The translations under genes and the position numbers were made by a program. The notes beneath the pieces were generated by a model, which saw only the letters and a program-made list of their open reading frames with translations, searched no databases and was not told the DNA's origin. Below are positions 10,286 to 22,969 of a DNA stretch of 64,000 nt, piece after piece. The stretch comes from Alisma plantago-aquatica (lineage: Eukaryota > Streptophyta > Magnoliopsida > Alismatales > Alismataceae): the NCBI GenBank assembly GCA_963693085.1, contig OY856412.1:1056690244-1056754243 (forward strand), written 5' to 3'. The first letter of the stretch is position 1; the number at the start of each line of letters is the position of its first letter.

Positions 10286-13027
10286 TCATGTATTGACACC
10301 CACGGTGTCCTCCTTCTCTTCTACGGTGATCCTGTCGAGTGCTCTTACGACATGTGCTTCGTCCCAAGGATTGTACATGGAATAGAAGTATGGGCTCGAT
10401 CTCCACAGCTCTAGAGGGTCACGATAGCACAAACTCTCACCGAAGTCTTCATTGGCCAGCTCGTCTCTCCCTTCTTTGGTGAACATGAAGAAGTCGAACT
10501 TTTTCCTCTTGTAAGTAACCATCAGCGTGCCCTTGCGGATGTTGATTTCTGCGCATGCGGAGGATAGGAAGGGCCTACCCAATATGAGGCACTCTTCTAC
10601 ATCAATCGATGAGGTATCCACTATCAAGAAATCGGTCACATATGCAATGTTAACCCTTTCATCCATCGACACTATTGTGTTCTGCATGATTCCCAAGGGC
10701 TTCCTCTTGGTTCCGTCACCCAAGATAATGGCACACTCCACTGGTTTCATTTTGTTTAGGCCAAGCCGTAGGTACATGCTCCATGGCATGAGGCTTGTCC
10801 CTGCACCTAAGTCGATGAGAGCGTGTTGGACGGGTTGTGTGCCAATGAAGCAAGAAATCAGAGGTACTCCTGGATCACCTCTCTTTTCTGGAAAGCCATT
10901 TTCATAGATGAAGTTCACGGATTTTGAGGCAACAATCTCCTCGGTCGGCAGTAGCACTAACTTTCTCCTTCCCATGCACATGTCCTTCATCAATGAGAAG
11001 AGTGATGTAATGCCTATTGTTCCCCGCTTCAAGTTTCCTAGGAGATTCATGACATTTCCGCCCCTTTTTTGGAGAGTCGAACCTTCATGGGGTTGCTTCC
11101 CGTCTTCATCAACTACCTCCACTGTACTGGATGGAACTTGCGGAGAGTTGATGGTGACGCTCATCTCATGTAAAGATCCTGGTTCCCATAAGGATATGGC
11201 TTCAAGCGCTGCTATGTCTATGGTAATTTCCGCATCCCCGAGTAAGGGTGGAACCAATGAGAGTGCTTCTACATTCGCGTCCGGTGCAGTAGCAATCTGG
11301 GTGCACTTATCATTCCCTGGTGGTACTTGGGTTGCACTTTCTTCAAAGTATTCTTTATCTTTGCTAGATCCCTCAAGCATCAGGACTTTGTTTCCAACCT
11401 CAGTCACTTTCTTTTCCCTTTTTCCGCAACCTTGAGCAGTCTCTTCACTCCATATGACAGTGACCATACTCACTTGCTCATGTGAAGAATGGGGAGCTTG
11501 TGAGGACGGAGGTGGTGGTGGTCTTTGCTGGGGAGGATTAGGATTTTGGAGTATGCAAGTTGGTTGTGGTGGAGGTGGAGGTTGGTAAGTATGTGGAGGT
11601 GGTGGTGAGTATTGGTAGTTTAGCGGGGGTTGGTGGGATGGCGGAGCATATGGGTGTAGTGGCCCTTGGTATTGGGGAAGTGAGGTTACTTGGCCACGTG
11701 GTGGGATGTATGTGGCTTGGGCGGCAGTCACACAACTACCATCGCTGTTAGGATTTGTCATAGGTTGAGATGGCAGTCTCCCCTCTTCACGGCGAGCAAG
11801 TGAGATAGAAATTTGATCGAGCCTTTGCTCAAGACGGCTGATGTTCTGTCCTTGTGAAGACACTTCTCTCTTTACCTCATCTAGATTCCTCAGTATCCTG
11901 AGTACTTCCTCTTCAAACTTTGAGTTGTAGCGTGGCTTTTGCTGCCCCTGTCCTTGCCCATCCTCATTCTGTTGTTTCCAAGAGAAATTTGGGTGGTTCC
12001 TCCACTCGGGAGTGTAGGATTGGGACATTGGACCCTAGTTGTTGCGGCAACCAAAGGAATATAGAGCATTGACCTCCTCGTCTACAGTATCAACTGCCCT
12101 TGTGTGCTGGTTAGAAGAGCCGCCAACTTGATTCTTCATCCACTTCATCATCTCGGTCATCATTGTCATCATATCGGGGTCGGTAGCATTGCGTGCGGGA
12201 GCCACGGAGGAAGGCGGAGGAGTGTAGTTTCGGCCGCAATGCCCCCCTTTAGTGGAAGCTCGGTGGCGAGAATTCTCGGCGAGATGTTCAAACAGTGGCC
12301 ATGAGTCCTCGGGCGGCTTAGCCATGAACGTGCCCCCGCAAGAAGAATCTACATTGTTTTGGCTCTGCTCCTCAAGCCCGGTGTAGAAGGCTTGAACCAG
12401 CTGCCAAAGCGGGACCTCATGATGAGGGCAGTCACGAAGCAACTTCTGGAATCTCTCCCACACCTCGTGGAAGGGTTCGTTCTCTTTTTGGGCAAAGGAT
12501 GTGATGCATCTTCTCATGTAGGATAACTTGGCTATTGGAAAGAACTTCTTCAGAAACTCATTCTTTACTTCATTCCATGTGACGAGCTCTGGCCTCGAGA
12601 CATACCACTCCTTGGCTTTCTCCTTGAGGGAGAAAGGAAAGAGTGTTCTGCGGATCGAGTCGTCGGTGGCAGCAGGCATGCGGAAGGTCGAACACGTTTC
12701 TAAGAACGCGTCTATATGGTGATAAGGATTTTCGTTCTCCATTCCGTAGTATGTGGGAAGAAGTCCCAAGAGTGCCGGTGGAATAGAGAACTACTGACCG
12801 GGCATCTGGTCCACCAACGTGGCAATGGGGGAGTTGTAGTTCCCCGGCGTGAAGTACTCGTGAAGCGGGCGGTGTTGTGGAGGAGGTGGAACATCCGGTG
12901 GCGGGTCGTTCTGTGCCATCTCGGCCTCTCGGTATAGGTTGCGGCAAGCTTGACGTCTTCTTCTCCCAATCTCGGGGTCATAAACCACCAAGTCAGTGCA
13001 AGTCGAACGCATGCTACGCATGCACAA
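10286..13027 (-). pseudogene. Gag-protease polyprotein with two in-frame TAG stops
   Basis: One continuous frame of 914 codons, stopped by TAG at 12791-12793 and 12035-12037 and ending at 10286. Segment 1 (to 12791) is a short N-terminus. Segment 2 holds the retrotransposon Gag domain (EKAKEWYVSRPE, WNEVKNEFLKKFFP, ERFQKLLRDCPHH, LVQAFYTGLE), which packages the RNA. Segment 3 (12034-10286) begins SQSYTPEWRNHPNFSW, then has a coiled-coil-like stretch (about residues 35-80 from its first Met), a proline-rich linker (105-175) and an aspartic protease (about 385-510) with active-site DLGAGTSLMP and a second hallmark LILGRPFL. Both stops read as single C-to-T changes of CAG. No zinc knuckle is seen. 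The nearest relatives by motif are Athila/Tat-type Gags. Whether 13027 is the true start is uncertain. Confidence 0.82.
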
Positions 13028-13171
13028 CTGTCACCTGCGCAAGTCACAAACAAACAACAAGGAGCCAAGTTAGCAAACCAATATGCAAGAGTAACACAAA
13101 GAATAAATAATAGCAATGGTGAGGGCAAAAGGAAAGGCTAAGCTACACTATCTAACTAGGCCGAGCGCCTC

Positions 13172-13191
13172 TATCCCCGGCAACGACGCCA
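13172..13191 (-). promoter_or_regulatory. primer binding site, tRNA-Asp
   Basis: On the minus strand, seven bases inside the 5' LTR, TGGCGTCGTTGCCGGGGATA complements the 3' end of plant tRNA-Asp (GTC) with one mismatch. This primer type is common in Athila/Tat Ty3 elements and fixes the element's orientation. Confidence 0.85.
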
Positions 13192-14746
13192 AAAAGCTTT
13201 GTGCGGCTCCGCTAGTGGTTTGCAACAGGTGCAATCCACGAGGTCGGGAGGCACGGGATGAGATGGGATCTTTGCTTTCGATATTTGTAAGGTCCCACAC
13301 TAACTACCTACGTCTACTAAGACATTACGCCCACAAGCGCACGGGGTCGTGTCGTAGTATAGGTGAGGCGGCAAGTACGAGGTTGATCCGTGAGGATAAA
13401 GGGGGTGCTAGAGTTAGGCAGCGTGAGCTACGTTCCTAGTGCGGAGAGTAGGGTTTTTAGGGTTTTAAGGTTGATTGTTGGTTGATTAAACTAAGAGAGC
13501 GAGTAAGAAATGCAAAAAGGAAACTAAATTATGGAAGAGCAAGTAAACTAGCAAACTGAGTTATCAAACTAACTAAGTAGGAGCAAGAAGGGCTACGCTA
13601 CTCTAGCAAGACAAGAAGCAACTAAGAACTATACTAACCACTAGCAAGAGCAAGAGCCTAAGTTAACACTGAAAAGTAAAACTAAGCAATTGACTAAGTT
13701 AGACTAAAGCAATTGAACTAAGCTAGTATTAACAAGCAAACTAAGCAATTAGGGTTTTAAGCAAGGTGATTAAGATGGGTGGGCCGTTTGGGAAATGTCA
13801 CTTCGATTTTAGTTGGGGGAGTTCATTAAGCATGCATGGTGCTCGATTCATATCTAGATTACCAAACCAAACAACAAGGTCAATGTAATTAGAACATACC
13901 CTATACTACTAGTAGAAGACTAGGGTTAGGTGTAGTTCTAGTGAGATTGGCCAAATCTAGGTTTCTAGGGTAAGTGATAGTGGACAATTGAGGGTTGAGG
14001 GTAGAGATGGGAGTGGAGATGGAGGGGGTAATCTTCATGCTACTAGCCACTCTAGCCTTTAGAAGGTCCTAGGCAATTGCATCACTCTCACTTACACTAG
14101 CCACTTAAATCTCACACTCATTTGTAAGAGGAGGGGTGTGTATGTAGGAACAAAGGGGGCTAACTAGGGATCCACTAGTTGGACCTAGGAGCCATTCCTA
14201 AGATTGCCACATACACCCCAATTCCTCCTAGAGATGAAGTGTCATCAAAAACCTCAAAACAAGCAATTCATACAAGAAGCACAAACCACATGCAATAAGA
14301 TAGGAAAAGAGATGGAAGCAAGAAGTAATCATCATAAATATGAATTGAGTTCATTACAAGAATTTATCCCCCAACATGGTATCAAAGTAACATTTTAATC
14401 CCAAACAGCCCACCACAAGGGGGCTTAGCTATACATGTTCATGAAAACAGGAAAAGAAGGGGGTAGAAGAGGAAGAAACTCCATGAAGCTTGATGAAGTG
14501 GCCTTCTTCTTCACCTCCAAGCAGCTGCAGACGTCCTCTCTCCTCCAATGGTGCAGGGGTGCATGAAAATGGTGGAATGGAGGGATAGAAACCTAGAGAA
14601 ACTAGGTTTCTATGGTGGAAATGAGTGGGGAGTGGGTGGAAATGGGGTTGAATGCAAGGAAATGGGTGGATTGGAGCAATGGATGCAAGGGAGAAGCTAG
14701 GTGACAGCTGGAGAGTGCTCTCCCTCGAGCCCTAGAAGCAACTAGT

Positions 14747-14757
14747 GCTTATATAGG
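14747..14757 (-). promoter_or_regulatory. probable LTR TATA box
   Basis: CCTATATAAGC on the minus strand, followed by a pyrimidine-containing start-site region, lies about 1.5 kb from the gag-proximal end of the 5' LTR. It is conserved in the other LTR at about 7686-7696. Start site inferred, not seen. Confidence 0.5.
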
Positions 14758-14821
14758 GGCTAGGGCTAAGTGGGGGCAAAATAGGAAAATCAGTGAAAGT
14801 TGTAAAGGTTTTGGGGTGGTA

Positions 14822-15197
14822 GCACGACCGTGCTGGCCAGCACGACCGTGCTGGGTAGGAGTGAGCACGGTCGTGGTGGTGGGGAACGGCCGTGTTGGCT
14901 AAGTGTTAATTTAACAGGTTGGTGGGTGAAAACGAAGGCTGGTGGCATGGCCGTGCTGGGCAGCACGGGCGTGTTGGGTACTAGGTAGAACGGCCGTGCT
15001 ACCCAGCACGGCCGTGGTGGCAGAGTTGGGAGGAGGTCGTTCTGGGCAGCACGCCCGTTCCATCTTCATCCAACACGGCCGTGCTGGGCAACACGGCCGT
15101 GGTGGCTGACTTGCTTGAACTTCAATGATTTGTCGATCAACCTGTAAATTTGCTCAATTGCTAGCACGGCCGTTCCATGGCACCACGGCCGTGCTAG
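14822..15197. repeat. palindrome cluster in 5' LTR (one extra unit)
   Basis: Same cluster as 7761-8117, but beginning with a doubled unit around CACGACCGTGCTGGCCAG. This adds 18 bp relative to the other LTR. Confidence 0.85.
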
Positions 15198-15522
15198 GGT
15201 CTTCTAATGCTAGCATGGCTTTAAACTTCATAAATCTTGGATGCCTTTTCTTGGAGACAATTCTTGGTCAGTGGAGGTGGGTTGAGGGAGACTTTGGGGT
15301 CTTCTTTGGGTCCCTCCATGAGTGGGGAAACCCTAGGATTCCTTCTTTCTCTCTCTTCCATCTAGGCATGGTCCAAGTACCTGAAAAACAGTGCAAAGAA
15401 CATCCATAAGCATATTTGCAATGATAACCAAATTGGGGAGAATAACATGTAATTCTAACATGTTTAGATGCAACTTAAATTCAAAATGGCACAGGATGGA
15501 GCCCTAAAATAGGGCTGCATCA

Positions 15523-15527
15523 TAAAG
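15523..15527. repeat. target-site duplication TAAAG (right)
   Basis: Partner of 6125-6129. Confidence 0.85.
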
Positions 15528-15664
15528 TTATTTTATGTGTTTGAATGTGAGAACACAAAAGTTTGAAATTAGAAAAAAGTTAAAAGTGATCTTGTATTAT
15601 GTATAACCCTCAATTTATGCCCTAATCTCATGATTAGTGGTTATAGTGAGATGTGGTTATAACA
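15528..15664 (+). repeat. left LTR remnant of outer element, part 2
   Basis: Continues the LTR interrupted at 6129 and ends in AACA. It matches the last part of the right LTR (to 21863), including the shared GATCTTGTATTATGT phrase. Confidence 0.75.
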
Positions 15665-15667
15665 ACC

Positions 15668-15680
15668 TGGTATCAAAGCT
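15668..15680 (+). promoter_or_regulatory. primer binding site, tRNA-iMet
   Basis: TGGTATCAAAGCT, three bases after the LTR end, differs at one position from the usual tRNA-iMet site TGGTATCAGAGC. It places the element on the plus strand. Confidence 0.75.
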
Positions 15681-18542
15681 TATGTTGAGCTATCAAGGAT
15701 CATTAAGTTAGTAAGTTAGAGTCTAAAGTGTGGCAGATAGGAGATGATAGCTCTGAGAATTCAAGTGTTTGGATACCCTAGCCTGGTATCTGAGTACTTG
15801 GATCAACCAGTATCGAGGTACTCTATCTATTCTTCATTCTATGCCCTACCTCAGTATGCAGTGGGAGGATGGTCTAGAGACAAACCCTATAAGTATTAAG
15901 GTTAGAAGACCAAAATGAAACAAAATAATAAGAGCATAACGATAGAATGTGATATAGATTTTGTTCTATATAGCTATTTTGATTTGAGATAAATAAAAAT
16001 CTCTTGTCTATATGAATTCATATATTCAATTTTCAAAATATATATGGTTCCTTAAGATTGATGTACACTATGAGGTTACATCAGACTTATATATTTTGCA
16101 TCAACTAGACCATAAATTATCTTTAAATAGGTTTACCTAAGTGGATATTCTTTTCACATATTTGAGATAAATAGGAGTTGGTTGATCCTGAGTATCTCTT
16201 GGCTTCAGGATTGTAGGTTTGCACTGGTGGCATGATGCGTTATCGAGATCTAATGACTCCTATAGTATGTGAATAAGAATTTAGACATTATGATACAATA
16301 TTAGCATATAGAAGGGTGTGAGAATACTAAGATATTGGAATTTAATGAAAATGATGTAATAACTAAGAAAAGTCACTTCAAGCTAGTAGTCAACTGCAGA
16401 ACTGAAATAGTAATAGATCAACATAAGGCCAAACATAAAAAAATAGAATACAAAGGTAATTTAGGATATGAATCTGCATAGATCACACATGACAACAATT
16501 CATGCCTAAAATAGGTTTTAAGAGCACATGATTGTGTTTGAATTATATCTAAAATGTTATAGCAATGTAAAAAATCTAGAATGCCCAAAACTAACCTAGA
16601 AGTATTTCACCTAACTGATAAGCCGACCTAAAATTTATGAAGTAAAATGACTAGTAAAGGAAGTGTTTGACTTTCTTAATACATGTAGAATTGTTGAAAT
16701 AAATTTTCTAAAAAGAGAGAATTGGTAGTAAAAGAAAAGGGGAAGTGATTGAAGTTTTTGTTAGGAGATCGAATTGTCAACTTATGACAAGAACCCTAAA
16801 TATGAGTTAATGAACAAGACAAAAGAATCATAAATAGAAGAAATTAATGAAAGAAAATGGATTACTAAGAATGAAATCCATAATTGAGATTCATAGCTAT
16901 GTATTCCATTATCAAGGAAACATAAGATGAAAAGAGAAATGAAATAAATTGAAAAGCCCACGAAAGATGAATAATTATCAGAAGGATAGAAGTAAAGAGA
17001 AGTTTACCAGAAGAGATAAGTTAGTAAGATTTAATACTAAGATTATAAATTTACATGAAATACCAAGAACAAGGAAAAATAATTATCACGATGTACAAAG
17101 AAGTGATGTATGGTAAGATGAGTATATAAAGCATACATCCTAAGATAAACTAATGTATTCATCCTTGTTCCCATTTTATATAGATGTTTATGTTGAGTAA
17201 TTCGTTGATTTTACTTTGGCATGCTTAAATAGTTGTTTGTGGTTGTATATGTCTATTAAGGATGAAGATAATGTCTAGCAAGTGAACGATTCACATGGAT
17301 ATGAATTCATATAAATATTGAGAAGCATGCCTTTTATTGCATGAGACACATATATTGAAATGAAGAGAAAGACACGTGTTAAGTTTAATAAGGTGAAGTT
17401 AACTAAGAAAATTTTGACTAAAAAAATCAATCCATGGGAATACTGAGAACTATACGAACCATGGAATTATGAACTTGCATAGATATTTTTATGAAAATTA
17501 ACTAACAAGAGATTAATGAAGGATAGAAGTAGATGAAAGGAATAGTGCAAAGAAAGGAAATCATGATGAACAAGACACTAATGATATACATATGATACTT
17601 CATATTTAAATCATAATAAGGAAAAAATGAGCAGAAAGAAAATGTCAAGTGGTCAATTTTATTTGATAAGAAATGATTAGATACAGAGAAGACAAGAATG
17701 CTAAGTTGGTATGAAAGAAGTATTCAGTGAATATTTTAAGAGAAGAATTTGAAATACTTGGACTCTCCTCATCCTTTATATGTTCTTATGTGAAAGTAAA
17801 AATTTGGAAGTATGCCTCATGGAAATGAAAACATATGCAAATAAGAAGGATATCTGTAAAGTTATATGACTATAGGAAAAGGATAAGAATGAAGCAAAGT
17901 AATAAATGAATTTAGCACACGTAATGTCCATATACTTGTTTATGGATCCCTTACTAGTGCAAGAAAATGAGTATGCAAAATCATTGGGACACATAGATTG
18001 TAAAAGGTGTTCCAAGAAAACTAGACTTTGTTTATATGCTTTTAATTGTTTATGGATATATGCTATCAAGCACCAGAATTTCAGCTCAATAATAGAATTG
18101 TGGGTTATTCTAATTTTGCAGCTTATGGGGGCTCTAAGATTGACATACCACAATAACAAAGTAGTTTGACATACCACAATAACAAAGTATTTTTTTAGTG
18201 TTTTCAATTGTGCAACAGATTAATAGTAGATAAATAAATGTATAATTGATATAGCACAGTGCAGAACACGATACAAACAAAGAATAAACTTCAAGAGCAT
18301 GTACCATGCCGAAACAAAGTGCATTAGTAAAATTATTCATGAAACATATGTTTTCTTATTGATTTTGAAATGACTTATTGCAAGGGGATTGAAATTTGGA
18401 AGTAAAATCAAGAATTCAATGTGGAACTTACTATTTGCATAAGAGATATACGGATTAGAGAAATTTCAAAATTATGAATGTAGAAAGAAAATCTAAATGA
18501 ACTTATCTCTTTATATTTGTAAGTTTCAAGAATGAAACTTCT
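15681..18542 (+). other. internal region of outer element, no gag or pol seen
   Basis: About 2.9 kb of AT-rich sequence, rich in GAAA and AAGA words. I looked for Gag, zinc knuckle, protease, reverse transcriptase and integrase motifs and saw none on either strand. Short open frames near 17776-18340 are not family-like. The element was either non-autonomous from the start or has decayed past recognition. Confidence 0.6.
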
Positions 18543-18556
18543 TAAGGGGGAGAGAT
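18543..18556 (+). promoter_or_regulatory. polypurine tract of outer element
   Basis: TAAGGGGGAGAGAT directly before the LTR head TATAATGATC is a textbook chromovirus polypurine tract. It supports 18557 as the start of the right LTR. Confidence 0.7.
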
Positions 18557-21500
18557 TATAATGATCATGCCCCTACTTAGTAGGAAATTGAGGGTTATAA
18601 GACCCTAATCTCAATTATCAGATGTTTAATGTGATATTGATATCAAATGTAGATTTGCATGATCCTTTTTTAGATACATAGTGATAAATATGTAGGATTT
18701 GATTAAAAATCATAATGTACAATAATAAAAAATGTGATGAGAAATTCAGTGATAAAAATAGTAGTGATATGTATTGTTTTTAGTATTTTATTGGTACTTT
18801 AGATTATTCTTAAATTTTATGATATAGAATATAAATATGATGTGATGATCTCTTAATATTTTCAAAATTTTTGGTTGAGTGATGGGCCTATTTATTAATT
18901 GATTTTCATTGGCAAATACTTAGTCATCCATATTGAAGTATTGAAACCTTGTATTGGTAAGTATAAACTATGTCAAATTTGGATTATAGGTCTGTAAATG
19001 TATTTCATATATCAAATTAAATTTCAGAATTTTTGGATATTATTTAATGAGTGCAATAATAAATGTATTAGTTACTTCTTCTAATTGAAAAAACTACTAA
19101 ACTAAAATAAAATGTAATATTGTGAATTATTTGCAATTGACCCAAGCAACTCAATGGATCTATATCAACAACCTAACACCATATTATCCCTCATAATTCA
19201 TATTTCATCCTAGAAAAATGAAATTCTAGAGAGAGAGGAAGAGTTAAGGTTTGGAGGAGGAAAGGAGTGAAGATATTGATTTGGGGCTTTATCTTTCCAG
19301 AAGTGATGAAATCAAGTAAGTTGATATTCTTTAGATATTTTTTATGGTAAATCTTCTTCCCTATGCATACATTATGTTCCCTCTCAAATTTGAATCAAAA
19401 AATATCAAATCACCATCTTTTCTCTTTCTTTCTCTCCAATCTCCATTTCTAGGATTCTTTAGTTGAAAGGAGGAGAAAAACTTATTTCTTAGAGTTTGAT
19501 TTGGATTCAAAGAGATCAGTTATTGGGATATGTTGTAAGGTGTTCAACACATGAGATATGTGGGTAAAATAATATTTCAATGCACTTAATTAGAGAATTC
19601 TAGTTGAAATTCCCAGTTTCTCCATAGATGTATGTACATGAAACATTATAGTTCTTGAATTCATCTTGTAGAATATATCATTCAATGTTTCAAATATGAT
19701 ATGAAATTGTTTATATGATGAAATGGATACATAAATCCTTGTATGTTTAATGTTAGATAACTTCGAAATTTATTTGGAAAATTTCTAGAAATCTAAATTT
19801 CTAAACTATTCAGGTGTTTCAATAATAGTCTAGTTGAAATTCGGATAAATGTGCATATGGCCTTGCTTATGTAATTAGTATTTTAATTGGATATGTTTGA
19901 TCAAATGAATTTGATAAGTGGACAAGTAGAGTTTCTGATTCCACAATATGTATCTTGTGAAAAGTAAGAATCGGTGATGAAAACCTATTCTAGTATGCTT
20001 CTAAATGTGTACATATTGAATTAAGTAGTAAACAACATGTTGAAATGATTTATGCGGTATACTTTGGGTTTGTTGATGAATATTATTTTATATGCACGCA
20101 CATTTTTATTGTGTAAAGTAGAAATATATGGTCCATATCCTTTTTATGAAATGCATAGTTTGTTTTTCTATTACAAATAAATAGAAATGGTATTCTCTCA
20201 GATAGGGATGTTATTGATGTCATGTATAAATATGAGAAATGTTGAATGAGAAATATATCAGTAGACATGTTGTAATATTGAATACATGAGAAATTTTATA
20301 TGTACATAAGCAATGAGAAACCCTGAGAGAAGGGTGAACAATATGTTTGAATAATGACAAAATCCTAAGAGAAGGGTAATTAGTATGTTATACATTCAAC
20401 TAAATAACACTAGTGAAATCAGTTCATTAGTCCAAGTGGTCAGTAAAATATGTAGTTAAAAGATTTCAGTCAAATAGAAAGATATAATCGGAAAATTATA
20501 TAGTAGTAGATTCCCTAAACACTGTAGACCCCTCCCAATAGGTTTGTCGAGTGATGCGTGAAATAAGCTGTGGACTATTAGATATATTAAGAAGTAACTC
20601 AGAAGTGAGTATCAAATACCAAACGATTGGGTATTGGTGGTACTTCAGTTTAGTAGCAGAGTACCAAGCAATAACTAGAGATCCTGGTGGTACTATTATG
20701 GTAGCAGAGTACCCAACAATAATTGAAGATCAATAGTAGGGGTATCCAAAAATTACTAGAGATCAAGTGGTACCCACCAGTTGGAGTATATAGCCCTTGC
20801 GGAGCTACTCCTTGTGGCAATTACTCCTTATTGTGTGTTAGCTCTTAAGCAACCATATTATGTAAGGTAGAGGCTTTTTAGCCTAGAGGAACCCCTCTTA
20901 AGTACCCAAGACAAGGGGGCATGGTTATATAGGCATTTGTTTAGCAATTTTCAGCCCTTACGAGGATCCCTTGATGTAGACTGAGGCCATACTAACAGTC
21001 TGCCTTAAGACATGTACGGTGAGTCACATAGTAGTGGCTTTTGCTTGGATGATACAATACAAGAGAGTTTAGGGGAAAAATAAAAGAAAAAGTTAATTGA
21101 GTTCAGTTGAGTTCAGATAAAGATTTCAGTATTTAGATCAGTCAGTTATGTTCAAATAACCAACATAGTACTAGTTAGATTAGTAGTTATGTCAAGTCAG
21201 AGTCAAGGAAAGATCACAAAGAAATTATTGAGGAAAATGTTTTAATATTTACATATTGATGGTGATGCATGCTAAAATGTTAATTGTAGATTTTTGTATG
21301 CTAGTCTTTTAATCTACATTACTATATTGTTTTTAATTCAATTATTCAAGAATAGTAAATCTCCAATTTAGTGATTTTGACTGTTTTATTCTTGTACTCA
21401 TTCATTGAGGGAGTAGAATCACCCCTCTATTTACATTTTAAGGGAAACCATGTCGATTGAAGATGTCAATGGATCAGAGTAGATATGCCACAAGAGCTAC

Positions 21501-21863
21501 GTATGAGATTAGTCAAATTCATTTTGTCCATGCCACTCTAGGTCCTTATAAAGAAATAAGTGAGTCGTAAATGATGATGTGAAACATTATTTCTCCATTA
21601 ACAATGTATGTATCTAATTATCATAAATTGTGTATGAAAGTGTGTGAACTACAATGAATGTTTAGATATGTATCTTTATTCTTGAAACTAGATTATAAAA
21701 ATCATGGTTTAAATTCTATTATAAAGTTAGTTATGTGTTTTAATGTGAGAAAACAAAGAATATGAAATAGGAAAAAAGTTAAGAGTGATCTTGTATTATG
21801 TTTAACCCTTAATTTATTTTTTTGATCTCATGATTTGTGGTTATTGTGAGATGTGGGAGTAAC
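18557..21863 (+). repeat. 3' LTR of outer element
   Basis: About 3307 bp. It starts TATAATGATCATGCCCC, probably a decayed TGTAATG head, and ends AACA. Only its last 285 bp has a partner on the left. Around 20625-20770 it contains a short imperfect repeat with the phrase GGTAGCAGAGTACC. A 285-bp LTR starting at 21579 is the alternative reading, but no polypurine tract sits directly before 21579. Confidence 0.6.
20625..20770 (+). repeat. imperfect 50-55 bp repeats inside LTR
   Basis: Roughly three degenerate units that share GGTACT, TAGCAGAGTACC and AATAACTAGAGATC phrases. They are comparable in style to the 36-bp repeats in the LTRs at 33082 and 38430. Confidence 0.55.
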
Positions 21864-22969
21864 ATCCATTTTCAAATATTAAGGATGAAAGTATCCATAA
21901 TATAGCAAGTTGGGTCAGATGACCTACAAACTAAGATTTAACAATATCATTGCTTGATGAAAGAGAAAAAAATAAGAAGGGACGTGTGCATAATATTTTT
22001 CAAAATAGAAGCAATTAGAGAATCAATTCAATAAATAAGCCTAAGGAAGAAGATTAGAATTTCAAGTCTCAAATAGATAAAGCGAGAGGAAATTTTGTGA
22101 TTTTCAAATTATGAGTGAAATACAACATAATGAGATTTGGTCTACAAATATCCAAAACCAAAACCTAGATCGACATCAAGCTCTCCAACCATTTATTAGA
22201 CAAATATACAGAGCTAGGGTTAATTTATTATCAGACATGTAAACCTCATAATCACCTTTTATTTACAAAATTATCTCATGAAACTTACATATGCAGAGTA
22301 TACTATACTTTTGTGTATCAAAACATGTTTGTTTAAATTTTAACTTACTAATCAATATATATGAATTTTACAATTTTTAGGCAACAAAAAATCATAAAAT
22401 TACATCTTTAATATATTGAAATTAGGTGATGGAATCCATGTCATTTCATGGAGGATATTTTCCCATTTTCGACTCATATTATTTATAGAATTCGATAAAG
22501 TTTATAATTAGTTATTATTTGTTCAAGTTATAGGTTCATTTGAATTGTGTATGAATGACATTTTTGCCTCGCATGCAGTTTAGTGACCATAAACAATGCT
22601 CGGGTAAAACTTTCACCTTGAGAGTAATCAAATCAATATAGTTAAAATCCATATTTGATAAAATAGATAAATGAAATATTGAATGGACATAAATGCTCTT
22701 AACCTTACAGCACACTTAAATTAAACTCAGGGTCAGCATTGTCAAAATGAGGCCAGTGATCTTCCACCCTCACAATAGACATGACACATGAAAGGTAGAA
22801 GTAGTTTAAGGTTTCAATCCTACTTCAAGCCCTTCTAACCATCTGGGGGAGGAGAAACAAAGGAGGCAAAGCCATTAAAACAACTATGTTGAATCTGCAG
22901 CCAACCAGCCAAGTAAGAGAGACCAAAAACTCAAGAGCCCACCAAGAACACCTACATGATGGCAAGTAG
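21864..22969. other. AT-rich sequence, nothing recognised
   Basis: No repeat copy, element end or credible gene. A 61-codon minus-strand frame at 22825-23010 is hydrophobic but matches no family I can name. Confidence 0.5.

Larger units (their letters stand above)
6130..15522 (-). mobile_element. gag-protease-only LTR retrotransposon (TR-GAG-like), nested
   Basis: A 9.4-kb minus-strand element with LTRs of 2313 bp (left, 3') and 2324 bp (right, 5'), a tRNA-Asp primer site, a polypurine tract and a TAAAG target duplication. The internal region (8443-13198) encodes only Gag and an aspartic protease. The 1.8 kb downstream, where reverse transcriptase, RNase H and integrase should start, carries none of them. 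Gag and primer type resemble the Athila/Tat branch of Ty3 elements. Plant elements keeping LTRs plus gag but lacking pol have been called TR-GAGs. The length difference between its LTRs is fully explained by three indels: an 18-bp palindromic unit gained in the right LTR and 5-bp and 2-bp losses. Confidence 0.88.
13199..15522 (-). repeat. 5' LTR of gag-only element
   Basis: 2324-bp LTR, ending on the plus strand in TGCATCA. It matches 6130-8442 with scattered substitutions. It should drive transcription leftwards into gag. Confidence 0.88.
5979..21863 (+). mobile_element. old non-coding Ty3-like LTR element (host of the nested element)
   Basis: Homologous direct repeats at both ends, a primer site after the left one (15668) and a chromovirus-type polypurine tract (18543) define a plus-strand LTR element. 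It is split by a 9.4-kb minus-strand element at 6130-15522. Without that insert the remainder is about 6.5 kb: a short left LTR remnant, a 2.9-kb internal region without gag or pol, and a 3.3-kb right LTR. That makes it LARD-like. The left LTR lacks its first 3 kb, and no target duplication matches the outer ends, so the left border is probably a deletion or recombination junction. Confidence 0.7.

Noticed and set aside
10908..11435. 175-codon and other plus-strand frames over the gag-protease region
   Set aside because: Shadows of the real minus-strand coding frame.
13172..13191. Match to tRNA-Asp considered as a tRNA gene
   Set aside because: Only the 3' end of the tRNA is matched; it is the primer binding site of the element.
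17776..18340. Frames inside the outer element's interior, considered as gag or pol relics
   Set aside because: No zinc knuckle, protease, reverse transcriptase or integrase motif, and AT-rich composition explains them.
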